The notes under the pieces: model-generated
Told to the model about the DNA's origin: nothing
What the model saw: only the letters and a program-made list of their open reading frames with translations
Database searches by the model: none
Origin: Deltaproteobacteria bacterium
Lineage (GTDB): Bacteria > Myxococcota_A > UBA9160 > SMWR01
DNA length: 62,239 bases
Assembly (NCBI GenBank): GCA_019310965.1
Contig: JAFDDG010000007.1
Coordinates: 1 to 62,239, forward strand
Direction: 5' to 3'
Part shown: one piece after another, positions 34,398-43,812 of the stretch
How the letters are laid out: the number at the start of each line of letters is the position of its first letter
Numbering within the stretch: position 1 is the first letter of the stretch
Position numbers and translations under genes: made by a program

Positions 34398-35372
34398 TCA
34401 TGAACCGAGGCGCTGCGCGACCGCCTTGGCCGCGTAGGTGAGGATGATGTCGGCGCCGGCGCGCTTGATCGAAACCAGCGCTTCCTCCATGGCGCGCTCG
34501 CCGTCGAGCCAGCCCTGCTGCGCCGCCGCGTGAATCATCGAATATTCGCCCGACACATGATATGCGGCCAGCGGAACGTCGAACTCCTGCTTCGCCCTTG
34601 CCAACACATCGAGATAGGGCAGCGCCGGTTTCACCATCAACGCGTCGGCACCCTCTTCGAGATCGAGACGCATCTCGCGCAACGCCTCGCGCGCGTTCGG
34701 CGGATCCATCTGATAGCTGCGCCGATCGCCGAACTGCGGCGTACTCTCCGCCGCATCGCGAAACGGTCCGTAGTAGGCACTGGCGAACTTCGCGGCGTAG
34801 GAAAGGATGGCGACGTCTTCGAAACCGCCCACGTCGAGTCCCGCGCGAATCGCCGCGACGCGCCCGTCCATCATGTCCGAGGGCGCCACCACGTCAGCCC
34901 CGGCGCGCGCATGGGAGACCGCGGTCGAAACGAGGCGCTCGAGCGTCGGGTCGTTCGCCACGTCGCCGTGCTCGACGACACCGCAGTGTCCGTGATCGGT
35001 GTACTCGCACAGACACACATCGGTCATCACGCAGAGGTCCGGGCAGGCGCTCTTCAGCGCCTCGACAGCGCGTTGGATCACCCCACCGGCCGCGTCGGCG
35101 CCACTTCCAGTGGCATCCTTGTGCATGGGAATGCCGAAGAGCAGCACGGCGGGGAGGCCTGCCCCGACGAGCTCCTTGGCTTCGCCGACCAGCGTGTCGA
35201 CAGAAAAGCGAAACACGCCCGGCATCGACGCCACGGCTTCCCGCACGCCACTTCCCTCGACCACGAAGAGCGGCGCCACCAGATCGTCCCGCGAGAGCCG
35301 CGTCTCTCGCAGCATGCGACGCAACGCCTCACTGCGACGCAGTCGACGCATGCGCGTCGTCGGAAAGCTCAT
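34398..35372 (-). CDS. hemB: Porphobilinogen synthase (delta-aminolevulinate dehydratase)
   Basis: 324 residues. The zinc site [14 protein letters not shown] (118-131) has three Cys (120, 122, 130), so this is a zinc-dependent type. The Schiff-base lysines are K195 in SYAAKFAS and K248 in [11 protein letters not shown]. It condenses two 5-aminolevulinate molecules to porphobilinogen. The start overlaps the end of cobA-hemD by four bases. It completes the set ccsA-hemA-hemC-cobA/hemD-hemB, enough for glutamyl-tRNA to uroporphyrinogen III apart from HemL. Confidence 0.95.
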   Translation of the reverse strand: MSFPTTRMRRLRRSEALRRMLRETRLSRDDLVAPLFVVEGSGVREAVASMPGVFRFSVDTLVGEAKELVGAGLPAVLLFGIPMHKDATGSGADAAGGVIQRAVEALKSACPDLCVMTDVCLCEYTDHGHCGVVEHGDVANDPTLERLVSTAVSHARAGADVVAPSDMMDGRVAAIRAGLDVGGFEDVAILSYAAKFASAYYGPFRDAAESTPQFGDRRSYQMDPPNAREALREMRLDLEEGADALMVKPALPYLDVLARAKQEFDVPLAAYHVSGEYSMIHAAAQQGWLDGERAMEEALVSIKRAGADIILTYAAKAVAQRLGS

Positions 35373-36922
35373 CGTGTATCCCTCTTCCCGCTCTCGCCAC
35401 CGAGCACAGCCGCCAGCGCCTCGACCAGAGGCGCCACGCCAGCGCTATCGGCCACCGCGTCGACGTGAAGGCCCTCAACGCGTAGCGCCTCCGCGGTGAT
35501 GCGGCCAATCGCGGCAACCGCGCAGCGTTCGACCGCCCGCCGCGCACCCTCATCGAGCAGCGAGGCGAAGGCGCGCACCGCAGACGGGCTCGCAAAGGTG
35601 AGACCGTGCAACTCGCCGGCAGCCAGCTGCGCGCACAGTGCGGCAGAATCGACCGGTGCGGGCAGCGTTCGGTAGACACTCACGACATCGAGGCTCGCTC
35701 CGCCGGCGCGCAGCGCGTCGGGCAGCTCGTCCCGTCCCTCCGCAGCACGCGGCAGCAACAGTCTCCCACGCGCAAGGTCCGGACGCCTCGCAAGCGCTCG
35801 CGCCAGGCTTACGCCCTCGTGGCGAGCGGGAACGAGATGGACGGGTAGCCCCACCGAGCGTGCGGCATCGGCCGTGCGCGGCCCCACGCAGCACACACTC
35901 CATCCGACGTCATCGAGTCTCACTCCGCGCTCGCGCGCCCGAGCCGCGAAGCGATGGACGGCATTGCTCGACGCGAGCACGAGCCCGGCGTACTCGTCTC
36001 GCGCGGCGAGCGCGGCATCGACCGGCGCCCAGTCTTCCGGAGGCGCGATCTCGAGCAGCGGAATCACCACCGGAGCAGCACCCCGCTCGCGCAGCGCCGC
36101 CGCGAGCACGCCGGCCTGCTCCTGGGGCCGCGTCACCAGGACACGCTTCCCGTGCAGGGCTCGCCGCTCCACCCACGCCAGCGTGTCGCGCAGCTCCACC
36201 ACCTCGCCGATGACGATGAGCGCCGGCGCACCGAGCCCTGCGGCACGCACACGCTCGGGAAGTGCAGCGAGCGGCGCGCACACCACCCGCTGGCTCGGCA
36301 GAGTGCCGTCCATCACGGCAGCGGCCGGGGTGTCGGGCGCGCGACCGCCGGCCAGAATGCGCTCGACCAGCTCCGGCAGCCTGCGCATACCCATCAGCAC
36401 GACCAACGTATCGGCGGCGGTGGCCAGATCGCCCCAACGAGTCTCCGTCGCCGCCTTGCTGGGATCCCGGTGGCCGGTGACCACGGCGAACGACGCCGAA
36501 TGACGCCGATCCGTCAGCGGGATGCCGGCATACGCGAGACCACCCACCACCGACGAGACCCCTGGCACGACCTCGAACGGAATTTTCTCTGCCGCAAGCG
36601 CCGAACACTCCTCGCCTCCCCGGCCAAAGACGAAGGGATCTCCGCCCTTGAGACGCACCACCATGCGACCCTCCCGAGCCAGGCGAATGAGCAGCTGGGT
36701 GATCTCCTCCTGCGGAAGGGTGGGAGCATCGTGACCACGCTTGCCCACATCGATGCGCAAGGCGCCGTCCGGCGCGAGGTCCAGCAGCTCCGCAGATGCC
36801 AGCGCGTCGTAGACGACGGCGTCGGCAACGCGCAACAGATCTGCGCCGCGCAGGGTGAGCAGCCCCGGATCGCCGGGGCCGGCTCCCACCAGATACACGC
36901 GCCCCAGGTCCGAGCGACTCAC
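35369..36922 (-). CDS. cobA-hemD: Fused uroporphyrinogen-III C-methyltransferase and uroporphyrinogen-III synthase
   Basis: 517 residues, a natural fusion. The CobA/SUMT part (about 1-250) begins [19 protein letters not shown], has [18 protein letters not shown] near 90-106, and [11 protein letters not shown] later. The HemD part (about 258-517) starts with [19 protein letters not shown] and includes [13 protein letters not shown]. The first domain makes precorrin-2 for siroheme or cobalamin, the second closes the tetrapyrrole ring. Fusions of this kind are known in several bacteria. It overlaps hemC before it and hemB after it by four bases each. Confidence 0.94.
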   Translation of the reverse strand: MSRSDLGRVYLVGAGPGDPGLLTLRGADLLRVADAVVYDALASAELLDLAPDGALRIDVGKRGHDAPTLPQEEITQLLIRLAREGRMVVRLKGGDPFVFGRGGEECSALAAEKIPFEVVPGVSSVVGGLAYAGIPLTDRRHSASFAVVTGHRDPSKAATETRWGDLATAADTLVVLMGMRRLPELVERILAGGRAPDTPAAAVMDGTLPSQRVVCAPLAALPERVRAAGLGAPALIVIGEVVELRDTLAWVERRALHGKRVLVTRPQEQAGVLAAALRERGAAPVVIPLLEIAPPEDWAPVDAALAARDEYAGLVLASSNAVHRFAARARERGVRLDDVGWSVCCVGPRTADAARSVGLPVHLVPARHEGVSLARALARRPDLARGRLLLPRAAEGRDELPDALRAGGASLDVVSVYRTLPAPVDSAALCAQLAAGELHGLTFASPSAVRAFASLLDEGARRAVERCAVAAIGRITAEALRVEGLHVDAVADSAGVAPLVEALAAVLGGESGKRDTR

Positions 36923-37845
36923 GGCGCCGCCTCGCCTTCGAGCCGCGCCAGCAGCTCGCGCCCACCGGCCTCTAGAAGTTCACTCGCGACGGCATCGCCG
37001 AGCGCGAGCGCATCTTCCGGGCGGCCTCGATGCTCGACCCGCAGCAAGGTCGCGTCCCGCGGATCGGCAAGCAGTCCGCGCAACTGCAGCGTACCGTCGA
37101 CGAGCTCCGCGAATGCGGCCAGCGGCACGTTGCAGTCGGCCTCGAGCCGCTCGAGCACCCGCCGCTCGGCCAGGGCGCGAATGCGGGTCTCCTCGCAGCC
37201 GAGCGCAGCCGCGTCCTGCGCCAGCGCGTCGTCGCGGCGCGCCTCGATGGCGATGATCCCCTGCGCCACCGCCGGCAACACGGCCTCCGGCGCGATGCGT
37301 TCGTCGATACGCTGCGCAAGGCCGAGCCGCTCGAGACCGGCACAGGCCAGCACGATGGCATCCAGCGGCTCCGCATCGAGCTTGCGAACCCGCGTCGGCA
37401 CATTGCCGCGCAGCGGCACGATCTCGAGATCCGGCCGCAGCGCCCGCAGCTGCGCGCTGCGGCGGAGGCTGCCGGTGGCCACCCGCGCTCCCGCTACGAG
37501 ATCCGCCAGTCGCGTGCCACGCTTCCGACACAGAAGTGCGTCCCGCGGGTCCGCGCGCTCGGGAAACGCCACCAGCTCGAGCGATTGCGGCAGCCGCGCC
37601 GGAAGATCCTTGGCCGAGTGCACGGCCAGATCCGCACGCCCCTCGAGCAACGCCTCCTCGATCTCCTTCACGAACAGACCCTTGCCGCCGACCTTGGCGA
37701 GCGAGCCGACGAGCTTGTCGCCCGTGGTTTTCATGGGAACGAGCTCGGCCTCCAAGCCGAGCCTCTCCTCGACGAGCGCCGCCACCATTCGCGCCTGCGC
37801 GAGAGCCAGGTCGCTCGCGCGCGTCGCCAGCCGCACACGGCTCAT
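36919..37845 (-). CDS. hemC: Hydroxymethylbilane synthase (porphobilinogen deaminase)
   Basis: 308 residues. RLATRASDLALAQARMVA opens the protein. HSAKDLPARLP (76-86) has the catalytic Asp80, and VATGSLRRSAQLRALRPDL is the pyrrole-binding arginine region. Cys238 in ADCNVPLAAFAE is the position that carries the dipyrromethane cofactor. It polymerises four porphobilinogens to hydroxymethylbilane. Its start overlaps the hemA stop by four bases. Confidence 0.95.
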   Translation of the reverse strand: MSRVRLATRASDLALAQARMVAALVEERLGLEAELVPMKTTGDKLVGSLAKVGGKGLFVKEIEEALLEGRADLAVHSAKDLPARLPQSLELVAFPERADPRDALLCRKRGTRLADLVAGARVATGSLRRSAQLRALRPDLEIVPLRGNVPTRVRKLDAEPLDAIVLACAGLERLGLAQRIDERIAPEAVLPAVAQGIIAIEARRDDALAQDAAALGCEETRIRALAERRVLERLEADCNVPLAAFAELVDGTLQLRGLLADPRDATLLRVEHRGRPEDALALGDAVASELLEAGGRELLARLEGEAAP

Positions 37846-39125
37846 TCGTCTTCCGCCGGCGAATCGTCGTCGAGGCCAAAGAGGACCCGCGCCGCCTCGA
37901 GGTAGGCCATGCCCTCCTCACGCTCCGCTTCGCGGCGCAGTCGCGACACCGGCGCGTGCAGGATCTTGTTCACCATCGAACGAGTGAGCTGATCGAGAGC
38001 CTCGGGGTCCACGCCCTTCAGTGACGGCCGGCGCAGCGCCCGCTCGAGCTCGGCGCTGCGAATCGACTCGGCGCGCTCGCGCAGGTGTTTGATGGTGGGC
38101 ACCGCGCGCAGGGCCATGAGCCAGCCGTCGAAGCGCTGGCGCTCCTCTTCGACGATCGCCTCGGCCCGGGCGCTCTCCCGCTGGCGTTGTTCGGCGTTCT
38201 CGCGGGCGAGAGAGGATAGATCGTCGATGTCGTACAGATACACGTCATCGAGAGAGTCGAGCTCCGGGTCCGCATTGCGCGGCACACCGATGTCGATCAC
38301 GAATAGCGGCTGACGATGCCGGCCACGGCGGGCCTGCTGAACCAGCGGCACCGTGAGGATGGGTCGCTCACCGCCGATGCAGCTGAGGATGACGTCGGCT
38401 TCCGCGACCAGCGCCGCCAGCTCGTCGAGAGCATGGGCTGTGGCACCGAAGCGCGCCGCGAGCTCGAGCGCGCGCTCGGGCGTGCGATTGACCACGGACA
38501 CCGAGCGCAGACCGGCTCCGCGCAGCGCCCCCAGGGCCATCTCGATCATCTCGCCGGCGCCCACCAGCACCGCCCGCTTGTCCCCGAGTTCCTCGAAGAT
38601 CTGCCGCGCGAGATCGACCGCCACCCGCGCCACCGAGACCGGCCGCTCGGCGATGCCGGTTTCAGTGCGCACGCGCTTGGCCGTGGCGAAGGCGTGCTGG
38701 AAGAGTCGCCCCAGCAACGGCCCGGCGGCTTTGCACTCGTTCGCCCGCTGAAAGGCGTCCTTGGTCTGGCCCAGGATCTGCGGCTCGCCAACGACCATCG
38801 AGTCGAGAGACGAGGCCACCCTCAGCACATGGCGCATGGCGTCGCCGTCGAGATACTCGTAGAGATACTGCGACATGTCGTCGATGCCGCTGCGCGCGCC
38901 CAGCTCCCGCGCGAAGAACCCGCGCAGGCACAGGCGTGCGGCCTCGACAGAACGGGTCACCACCACCAGCTCGACGCGGTTGCAGGTCGAGAAGAGCACG
39001 GCCTCGTCGATCTCGGTCTCCGCCACGAGCTTCTGCAACGGCGCGGCCGGATCGTCGACGGCGAGCCGTTCGCGCAGCTCGAGAGGCGCGGTGCGGTGGT
39101 TCATGCCGACGAGGAGAATCCTCAT
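37842..39125 (-). CDS. hemA: Glutamyl-tRNA reductase
   Basis: 427 residues. VGMNHRTAPLELRERL and FSTCNRVELVV (45-55) contain the catalytic Cys48. The Rossmann domain follows near 190-200 (RAVLVGAGEMIEMAL), and the C-terminal dimerisation helix region includes LDQLTRSMVNKILHAP. It reduces glutamyl-tRNA to glutamate-1-semialdehyde, the first committed step of the C5 heme route. It overlaps the ccsA-like gene by four bases; that pairing (hemX-hemA) is common. Confidence 0.95.
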   Translation of the reverse strand: MRILLVGMNHRTAPLELRERLAVDDPAAPLQKLVAETEIDEAVLFSTCNRVELVVVTRSVEAARLCLRGFFARELGARSGIDDMSQYLYEYLDGDAMRHVLRVASSLDSMVVGEPQILGQTKDAFQRANECKAAGPLLGRLFQHAFATAKRVRTETGIAERPVSVARVAVDLARQIFEELGDKRAVLVGAGEMIEMALGALRGAGLRSVSVVNRTPERALELAARFGATAHALDELAALVAEADVILSCIGGERPILTVPLVQQARRGRHRQPLFVIDIGVPRNADPELDSLDDVYLYDIDDLSSLARENAEQRQRESARAEAIVEEERQRFDGWLMALRAVPTIKHLRERAESIRSAELERALRRPSLKGVDPEALDQLTRSMVNKILHAPVSRLRREAEREEGMAYLEAARVLFGLDDDSPAEDE

Positions 39126-39916
39126 ACGAACACCCCCACTCCGATCACCGCGAAAGTGAGGAATATGAAGCCCACCACGGCGCTGGCCGCAGCCGTGCGC
39201 GCGCCCTGGGCCGCACCGAAACGCGCCGCCACGACTGCCGCGTAGATGAACCAGGCGAGCACGGACCAGATTTCGTGCTGACTGCCGGACCAGAAACGGC
39301 CCTCCACCGCGTCGACCCAGATTGCGCCCGTCACGACGCCGAGGGTGAGCAGCGGAAAGCCCACCACCAGCGACAGGAGATTCACCCGGTCGAGCGCTTC
39401 CAGTGACGGCAGGTCAAAGCGAAAGCCGAGAGGCCTCTTCGCTTTGAGCCGCCGGTGCTCGGCGAGAAATAGCAGGCCCGCGAGCCCGGCCAGTCCCAGG
39501 CAGGCGAGCCCGGCGCTCGCCAGCAGCACGTGGGCATGGGGCAGGGTGCCGGCACGGCCCAACGTCTCCCCCGCGACGTCGTGCAGGCGCAGGGCCCCGG
39601 CGAAGGTACTCACGAAGGCCACCGGCGCTACACCGACCACCAGGCCGGCGAGGCGCGCCCACTGGGAGAGCAGCAGGAAGAAGAGCACTCCGACACAGGC
39701 CATGTAGGAGATCGCGATGGGCAGATCCGTGAGCGGCGGCGGCGGATCCAAGGCATGCAGCGCGCCGAAGGCCACCAGATGCAGCGCACCGCCCAGCGTG
39801 AGGATCGCCACCGAGCCGCGCTCGAGCCGCCGCGCCCCGAGCGCCAGCCCGAGCCACGCCACGATGCCGGCCAGCAGATAGAGGGCCGCCGTTGCCTGAT
39901 GCAGCAGGATCGCCAT
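39122..39916 (-). CDS. CcsA/HemX-family cytochrome c assembly membrane protein
   Basis: 264 residues with about eight hydrophobic helices. The late segment GAIWVDAVEGRFWSGSQHEIWSVLAWFIYAA resembles the family's tryptophan-rich WxWDxxE region with its Trp/His/Glu order. The His residues at 128 (LPHAHVLLA) and in GSQHE may be heme ligands. Proteins of this kind either handle heme for cytochrome c maturation or regulate HemA level. Location directly before hemA favours the HemX-like role, but sequence cannot settle it. Confidence 0.8.
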   Translation of the reverse strand: MAILLHQATAALYLLAGIVAWLGLALGARRLERGSVAILTLGGALHLVAFGALHALDPPPPLTDLPIAISYMACVGVLFFLLLSQWARLAGLVVGVAPVAFVSTFAGALRLHDVAGETLGRAGTLPHAHVLLASAGLACLGLAGLAGLLFLAEHRRLKAKRPLGFRFDLPSLEALDRVNLLSLVVGFPLLTLGVVTGAIWVDAVEGRFWSGSQHEIWSVLAWFIYAAVVAARFGAAQGARTAAASAVVGFIFLTFAVIGVGVFV

Positions 39917-39925
39917 GGCAGGAGG

Positions 39926-40492
39926 CTAGCGCTTCGGAACTCCGCGCCCCGCCTTGGCGGCCTGCAGCCGCTCCATCTGCGCCGCCACCTTGGCGGCGTC
40001 GAGCGTGCTCTCGAAGACGCGGTACATCGGCTCGCCGAACAGAACGAAGCGCACCTCCTCGACCCGGGGCTCCCCGGCCAGATGCCGGCGGGCCCCCTCG
40101 ATCAGGATCTCTGCGCAACGCTGCGCGGAGAAGCCGCCGATGCCCGCTCCGATGGCCGGGACCGCCACGCTGGCGCAGCCGCGCTCGGCGGCCAGCGCCA
40201 ATGCGTGCCGCAGGCTGGACCGGATGCTGTCTTCATCGGGCGAGCCGCCCGGCGCCATGCTCGCGGCGTGGATCACGAAGCGTGCTGCGAGCTCACCGGC
40301 CCCGGTCACGGCTGCTTCACCGACAGCCACCGGGCCGTGTGCATCGCATTCGGCCTGGATCGTGGGACCGCCCTTCTGGCGAATCGCCCCGGCCACGCCC
40401 GCACCCAGCAGCAGCTGGCTGTTGGCTGCGTTCACCACCGCATCGACGTGCTGTTCGGTGATGTCGCCCTCGAAGACCGCGATGCCCTTCAC
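39926..40492 (-). CDS. Macro-domain (ADP-ribose-binding) protein
   Basis: 188 residues. The first motif DAVVNAANSQLLLGAGVAGAI (about 16-36) and the second VAVPAIGAGIGGFSAQRCAEIL (about 108-129) form the ADP-ribose pocket of the Af1521-like macro domains. Such proteins remove ADP-ribose from proteins or hydrolyse O-acetyl-ADP-ribose. It overlaps the deoxyhypusine-synthase-like gene by four bases, and its stop is nine bases from the ccsA start. It is therefore embedded in the heme operon, although nothing ties it to heme chemistry. Confidence 0.88.
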   Translation of the reverse strand: MKGIAVFEGDITEQHVDAVVNAANSQLLLGAGVAGAIRQKGGPTIQAECDAHGPVAVGEAAVTGAGELAARFVIHAASMAPGGSPDEDSIRSSLRHALALAAERGCASVAVPAIGAGIGGFSAQRCAEILIEGARRHLAGEPRVEEVRFVLFGEPMYRVFESTLDAAKVAAQMERLQAAKAGRGVPKR

Positions 40493-41460
40493 CTGCCCCG
40501 CCTCCGCACCGGCCGCTCAGCGGCCTCCACCAGCCCGGCCGCCAGCAGCGGCACCAGGACCTCGTGCTGACCCGTCAGCGAGAGGCCCGTGCCACCGAGA
40601 CGCGTCGGGCGCTCCACGACATTCACTCGCGGCCGGTAGTGGCGGATGAAGTCGAGATCGACGGTCGTAAAGCGGCGCACCTTGCGCCCGAGGTTGCGCG
40701 CCAGGGCCAACGCCTTCAGGAAGACCTCGGGCAGGATCACCGCCGAGCCCACGTTGTAGAACACACCACCTTCCAGCGTGGCAACCAGCGCGGTGGCGGT
40801 TTCGAAGTCGCGGTGGCTGGTGGCGCCGATGGCCGCGCCGTCGGCGTCGGGATGCATGTGGTGGATGTCGGTGCCGATGGCGGCGTGAACGGTGACGGGG
40901 ATGTCCAGCCGCGCAGCCGTCGCGAGAATCGAGCGCTGCTTGTGTGGATCACGGCTCTCGAGGATGTCGCGCCCGACGGCAGCGCCCATGCCGAGACCCT
41001 CGCGTGCGCCGGCGGCGATGGCCCGGTTGAGCCGACCCGCAGTCTCGCCGGCCATGCCGAAGCTGCCGTCGTCGAGGGCTTCCGCCACGTCTTCGCTGGT
41101 GCGCCCCATCATCGAGAGTTCGAGGTCGTGAACGCAGCCGGCGCCGTTCATCAAGATGCCGGAAACGAAACCGCGCTCGAGCAGATCCACCACCACCGGC
41201 GCCAGCCCCACTTTGATGACGTGCGCACCCAGACCCCAGAGCAGCGTGCGTCGCTGCTTGCGCGCCAGTGCCCCGGCTGCGATGGCACGTCGCAGATCGG
41301 CGGCACCGAGCAGCTCGGGCAGCCCGGCCAGAAACTGCGCGAACGACGCGCCCGCGACGTGCGGCTTCGCCTCGTCGCGCACGGCTACCTTGCTGCGGCG
41401 CCTGCGCGCGCTGGTGGTCTGCACCTTTGCGCGGTCGATCTTCGGAAGCTTCGGACTCAT
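40489..41460 (-). CDS. Deoxyhypusine-synthase-like protein
   Basis: 323 residues. GLGAHVIKVGLAPVVVDLL (about 75-93) and NGAGCVHDLELSMMG (about 104-118) are typical of the deoxyhypusine/homospermidine synthase fold, where NAD binds. The end, GLSLTGQHEVLVPLLAAGL, aligns with the place where eukaryotic deoxyhypusine synthase has its W-G-K-I catalytic lysine, and that lysine is absent. It is therefore probably one of the bacterial relatives with a different or unknown substrate. It is coupled to gmhA before it and the macro-domain gene after it. The N-terminus is Lys/Arg-rich. Confidence 0.8.
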   Translation of the reverse strand: MSPKLPKIDRAKVQTTSARRRRSKVAVRDEAKPHVAGASFAQFLAGLPELLGAADLRRAIAAGALARKQRRTLLWGLGAHVIKVGLAPVVVDLLERGFVSGILMNGAGCVHDLELSMMGRTSEDVAEALDDGSFGMAGETAGRLNRAIAAGAREGLGMGAAVGRDILESRDPHKQRSILATAARLDIPVTVHAAIGTDIHHMHPDADGAAIGATSHRDFETATALVATLEGGVFYNVGSAVILPEVFLKALALARNLGRKVRRFTTVDLDFIRHYRPRVNVVERPTRLGGTGLSLTGQHEVLVPLLAAGLVEAAERPVRRRGR

Positions 41461-42074
41461 GTCTCAGACGTCTCGGGGAAAAGCTCGGCATCGAGAAGCT
41501 CGCAGAGCACGTGAATGACGGCGATGTGGCACTCCTGCACCCGCGCCGTCGTCTGCGAGGGCGCCTGGATCACCAGGTCGCAGCACGACGCCAGTCGCCC
41601 CCCTCCCTTCCCGACCAGCCCGATGGTGTGGAGTCCGCGCGCGCGCGCCGTTTCGACCCCCGCGACCACATTGGGCGAGTTGCCCGAAGTGGAGAGTGCC
41701 ACCGCCACATCTCCCTCCCGACCGTGCGCTTCGACGAGCCGCGCGAAGACGCGCTCGAAACCGTAGTCGTTGCCGATGGCCGTCAGATCGGAGGTATTCG
41801 CCGTGAGCGCCAACGCCGGCAGCCCCGGCCGTTCCCGGTCGCAGCGCCCGACCAGCTCGCTGGCCAAGTGTTGCGCGTCGGCGGCCGAGCCGCCGTTGCC
41901 GAAAGCCAGGAGCTTGCCACCGTCGCGGAACGCGGTCGCCAGCAACTCGGCGGCGGCCGCGATGTGCGGTCCGGCCAGCTCGAGCATCTCGCCCTTGAGG
42001 CGAGCGCTCTCCTCGAGACTTGCGCGCACCCGGGCGAGTCGGGAAGCGGGGGTGTCGAACCGCCCGTCGGCCAT
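41457..42074 (-). CDS. gmhA: Sedoheptulose-7-phosphate isomerase (SIS domain)
   Basis: 205 residues. LAFGNGGSAADAQHLASELVGR (about 55-76) is the sugar-phosphate loop of GmhA/DiaA-type proteins. TANTSDLTAIGNDYGFERVF and ALSTSGNSPNVVAG are the other two conserved blocks, and the C-terminal QECHIAVIHVLCELLD supplies the His and Glu. It makes ADP-heptose precursor for LPS core. A regulator (DiaA-like) role is less likely given the isomerase residues. It heads the long minus-strand run to the heme genes and is divergent from trxA. Confidence 0.88.
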   Translation of the reverse strand: MADGRFDTPASRLARVRASLEESARLKGEMLELAGPHIAAAAELLATAFRDGGKLLAFGNGGSAADAQHLASELVGRCDRERPGLPALALTANTSDLTAIGNDYGFERVFARLVEAHGREGDVAVALSTSGNSPNVVAGVETARARGLHTIGLVGKGGGRLASCCDLVIQAPSQTTARVQECHIAVIHVLCELLDAELFPETSET

Positions 42075-42254
42075 TGCACCTCACCGGTCCGGAGTGAAAA
42101 CTCCAGCAAAAACAGATAGATCGGGCTCTGCGAGAATACCCGCGCCCCCCGGGCGCGTCAACGGATGCGGGCGGGCCGCAGCGACGGCATCCTAGGACCA
42201 CTTCACGACACCCCAAACACGAGCGCGCGCAGGCGGCGCAGACGAGGAGCACCC

Positions 42255-42581
42255 ATGGCAGAGGTCATCGAAGTCACGGACCAGAACTTCGAGGCGGAGG
42301 TTCTGCAATCGGACAAGCCTGCAATCATCGACTTCTGGGCCGAGTGGTGCGCGCCGTGCCGTCAGATCGCGCCGGCCATCAAGGAGCTGGCTGCCGAATA
42401 CGGTGACCAGGTGAAGATCGTCAAGATGGACATCGAGGCCAACCCCGGTACGCCCGGCAAGTACGGGGTGCGCGCCATCCCGACCATCCTCGCCTTCCAG
42501 GGCGGTCAGGTCGTCGAACAGCTGCAGGGCGCCCGCCCCAAGGCCGATTTCGAGGACATGGTCAAGAAACTGATCGCCTGA
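42255..42581 (+). CDS. trxA: Thioredoxin
   Basis: 108 residues from the ATG at 42255, preceded by GAGGAG. The active site is WAEWCAPCRQIAP; the middle pair is Ala-Pro rather than the usual Gly-Pro, a variant known in many bacteria. The cis-Pro is in RAIPTILAFQGG. It is a general disulfide reductase of the cytoplasm. It stands alone between divergent gmhA and convergent rodA. It could also be the reducing partner of the UGSC selenoprotein, though nothing in the sequence links them. Confidence 0.95.
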   Translation: MAEVIEVTDQNFEAEVLQSDKPAIIDFWAEWCAPCRQIAPAIKELAAEYGDQVKIVKMDIEANPGTPGKYGVRAIPTILAFQGGQVVEQLQGARPKADFEDMVKKLIA

Positions 42582-42714
42582 CCGGCGCGGCGGCGTCCTC
42601 GAACCACACCTCGGCCGCAGCGACGAGCTCGGCTTCGCTTCGCCCCTCGAACTGGCGCAGCGTTGCCCTGCTCCAGCTGCGGATGCCGGGCACGTCCGAT
42701 CGGCACCCCGCCCA

Positions 42715-43812
42715 TCAGAACACCCAGCGCCGCACCGAGACGTTCAGCAACAGGCCGGCGGCCACGAGGTTCACCACCAGCGCCGAGCCCCCGTAGGAGA
42801 ACAGGGGCAATGGCACGCCGATGACCGGCAACACCCCCAATACCATTCCCACGTTCAAGATTTCTGGCCAGAAGAACATACCCACCACGCCTACCGCCAG
42901 CATCGAACCGAAGCCGTCCTTGGCGTTGCGCGCGATGATGAGCCCCCAGACCATCAGCGCCGCGTACGCGCCCAGCACGCCGAGCGAGCCCACGAAGCCC
43001 CACTCCTCCGCCCACACCGAGAAGGCGAAATCCGTGTGCTGCGTGGGCAGGAAGCGCAGCTGGGTCTGAGTGCCCTCCATGTAGCCCTTGCCAAGGAGCC
43101 CACCGGAACCCACCGCGATGCGCGATTGGTTCACCTGATAGCCGGAGGCCAGCGGGTCGCGACCGGGGTCCACCACGTCGAGAATGCGCTCGCGCTGATA
43201 GGGCTGAAAGACAAAGAGCCACAGGCACGCGAGCACTGCCACACCGAGCAGCGCGACCCCCGCCCAGGCGCGCTTCGGAATGCGCACCAACGCGAGATAC
43301 GTGGAACCCACCAGCAACGTGAGCAGCGCAACGCCCATATCGCGCTGGAGCAGGATCAGCCCGACAGGGAGCCCGACGATCACACCGGGACGCACGAGAT
43401 CGAGCAGCCCTCGCACCTCACCGGCTGGCTTGCGGTGGAAGTAGCGCGACAGCATCAGGACCACGCCGATCTTCGCGAGTTCCGCGGGTTGCAGCCGACC
43501 TTCGACCAGCCAGCTCTGGCTTCCGCGGGTCATCGGCGCGATTACCAGAGTGAGGGCGAGCAGCAACAGCGAGCCCACGTAGACCGGTATCGCCAGGCGC
43601 TCGTAGAGTCGGTAGTCGACCGCCACCACCACCACCAGCGCCACAATCCCGAGCCCGAGGGAGATCAGTTGACGACGCATCTCACCAGAGAGCCCCGCGT
43701 CGGTATGCGTCGAGGACGCCAGGTTCACGAACCCGACGAGCAGGATCAGCGCCAGCAGACCGGTCAGTACCCAGTCGAAGTTCTGCAGCGAGCGGCGATC
43801 AACGCTCAGCAT
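42715..43812 (-). CDS. rodA: Rod-shape-determining glycosyltransferase
   Basis: 365 residues from the ATG at 43812, which overlaps the mrdA stop by 14 bases. About ten membrane helices are present. SEDS-family blocks: SRGSW-like TRGSQSWLVEGRLQPAELAK (108-128), LLQRDMGVALLTL and QVNQSRIAVGSGGLLGKGY. The C-terminus has GVPLPLFSYGGSALVVNL. The Asp of the extracellular loop is in the FLPTQHTDFAFSVWAEEWG stretch. It polymerises glycan strands for cell elongation with PBP2, encoded just upstream. It ends the mreBCD-mrdA-rodA operon. Confidence 0.95.
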   Translation of the reverse strand: MLSVDRRSLQNFDWVLTGLLALILLVGFVNLASSTHTDAGLSGEMRRQLISLGLGIVALVVVVAVDYRLYERLAIPVYVGSLLLLALTLVIAPMTRGSQSWLVEGRLQPAELAKIGVVLMLSRYFHRKPAGEVRGLLDLVRPGVIVGLPVGLILLQRDMGVALLTLLVGSTYLALVRIPKRAWAGVALLGVAVLACLWLFVFQPYQRERILDVVDPGRDPLASGYQVNQSRIAVGSGGLLGKGYMEGTQTQLRFLPTQHTDFAFSVWAEEWGFVGSLGVLGAYAALMVWGLIIARNAKDGFGSMLAVGVVGMFFWPEILNVGMVLGVLPVIGVPLPLFSYGGSALVVNLVAAGLLLNVSVRRWVF

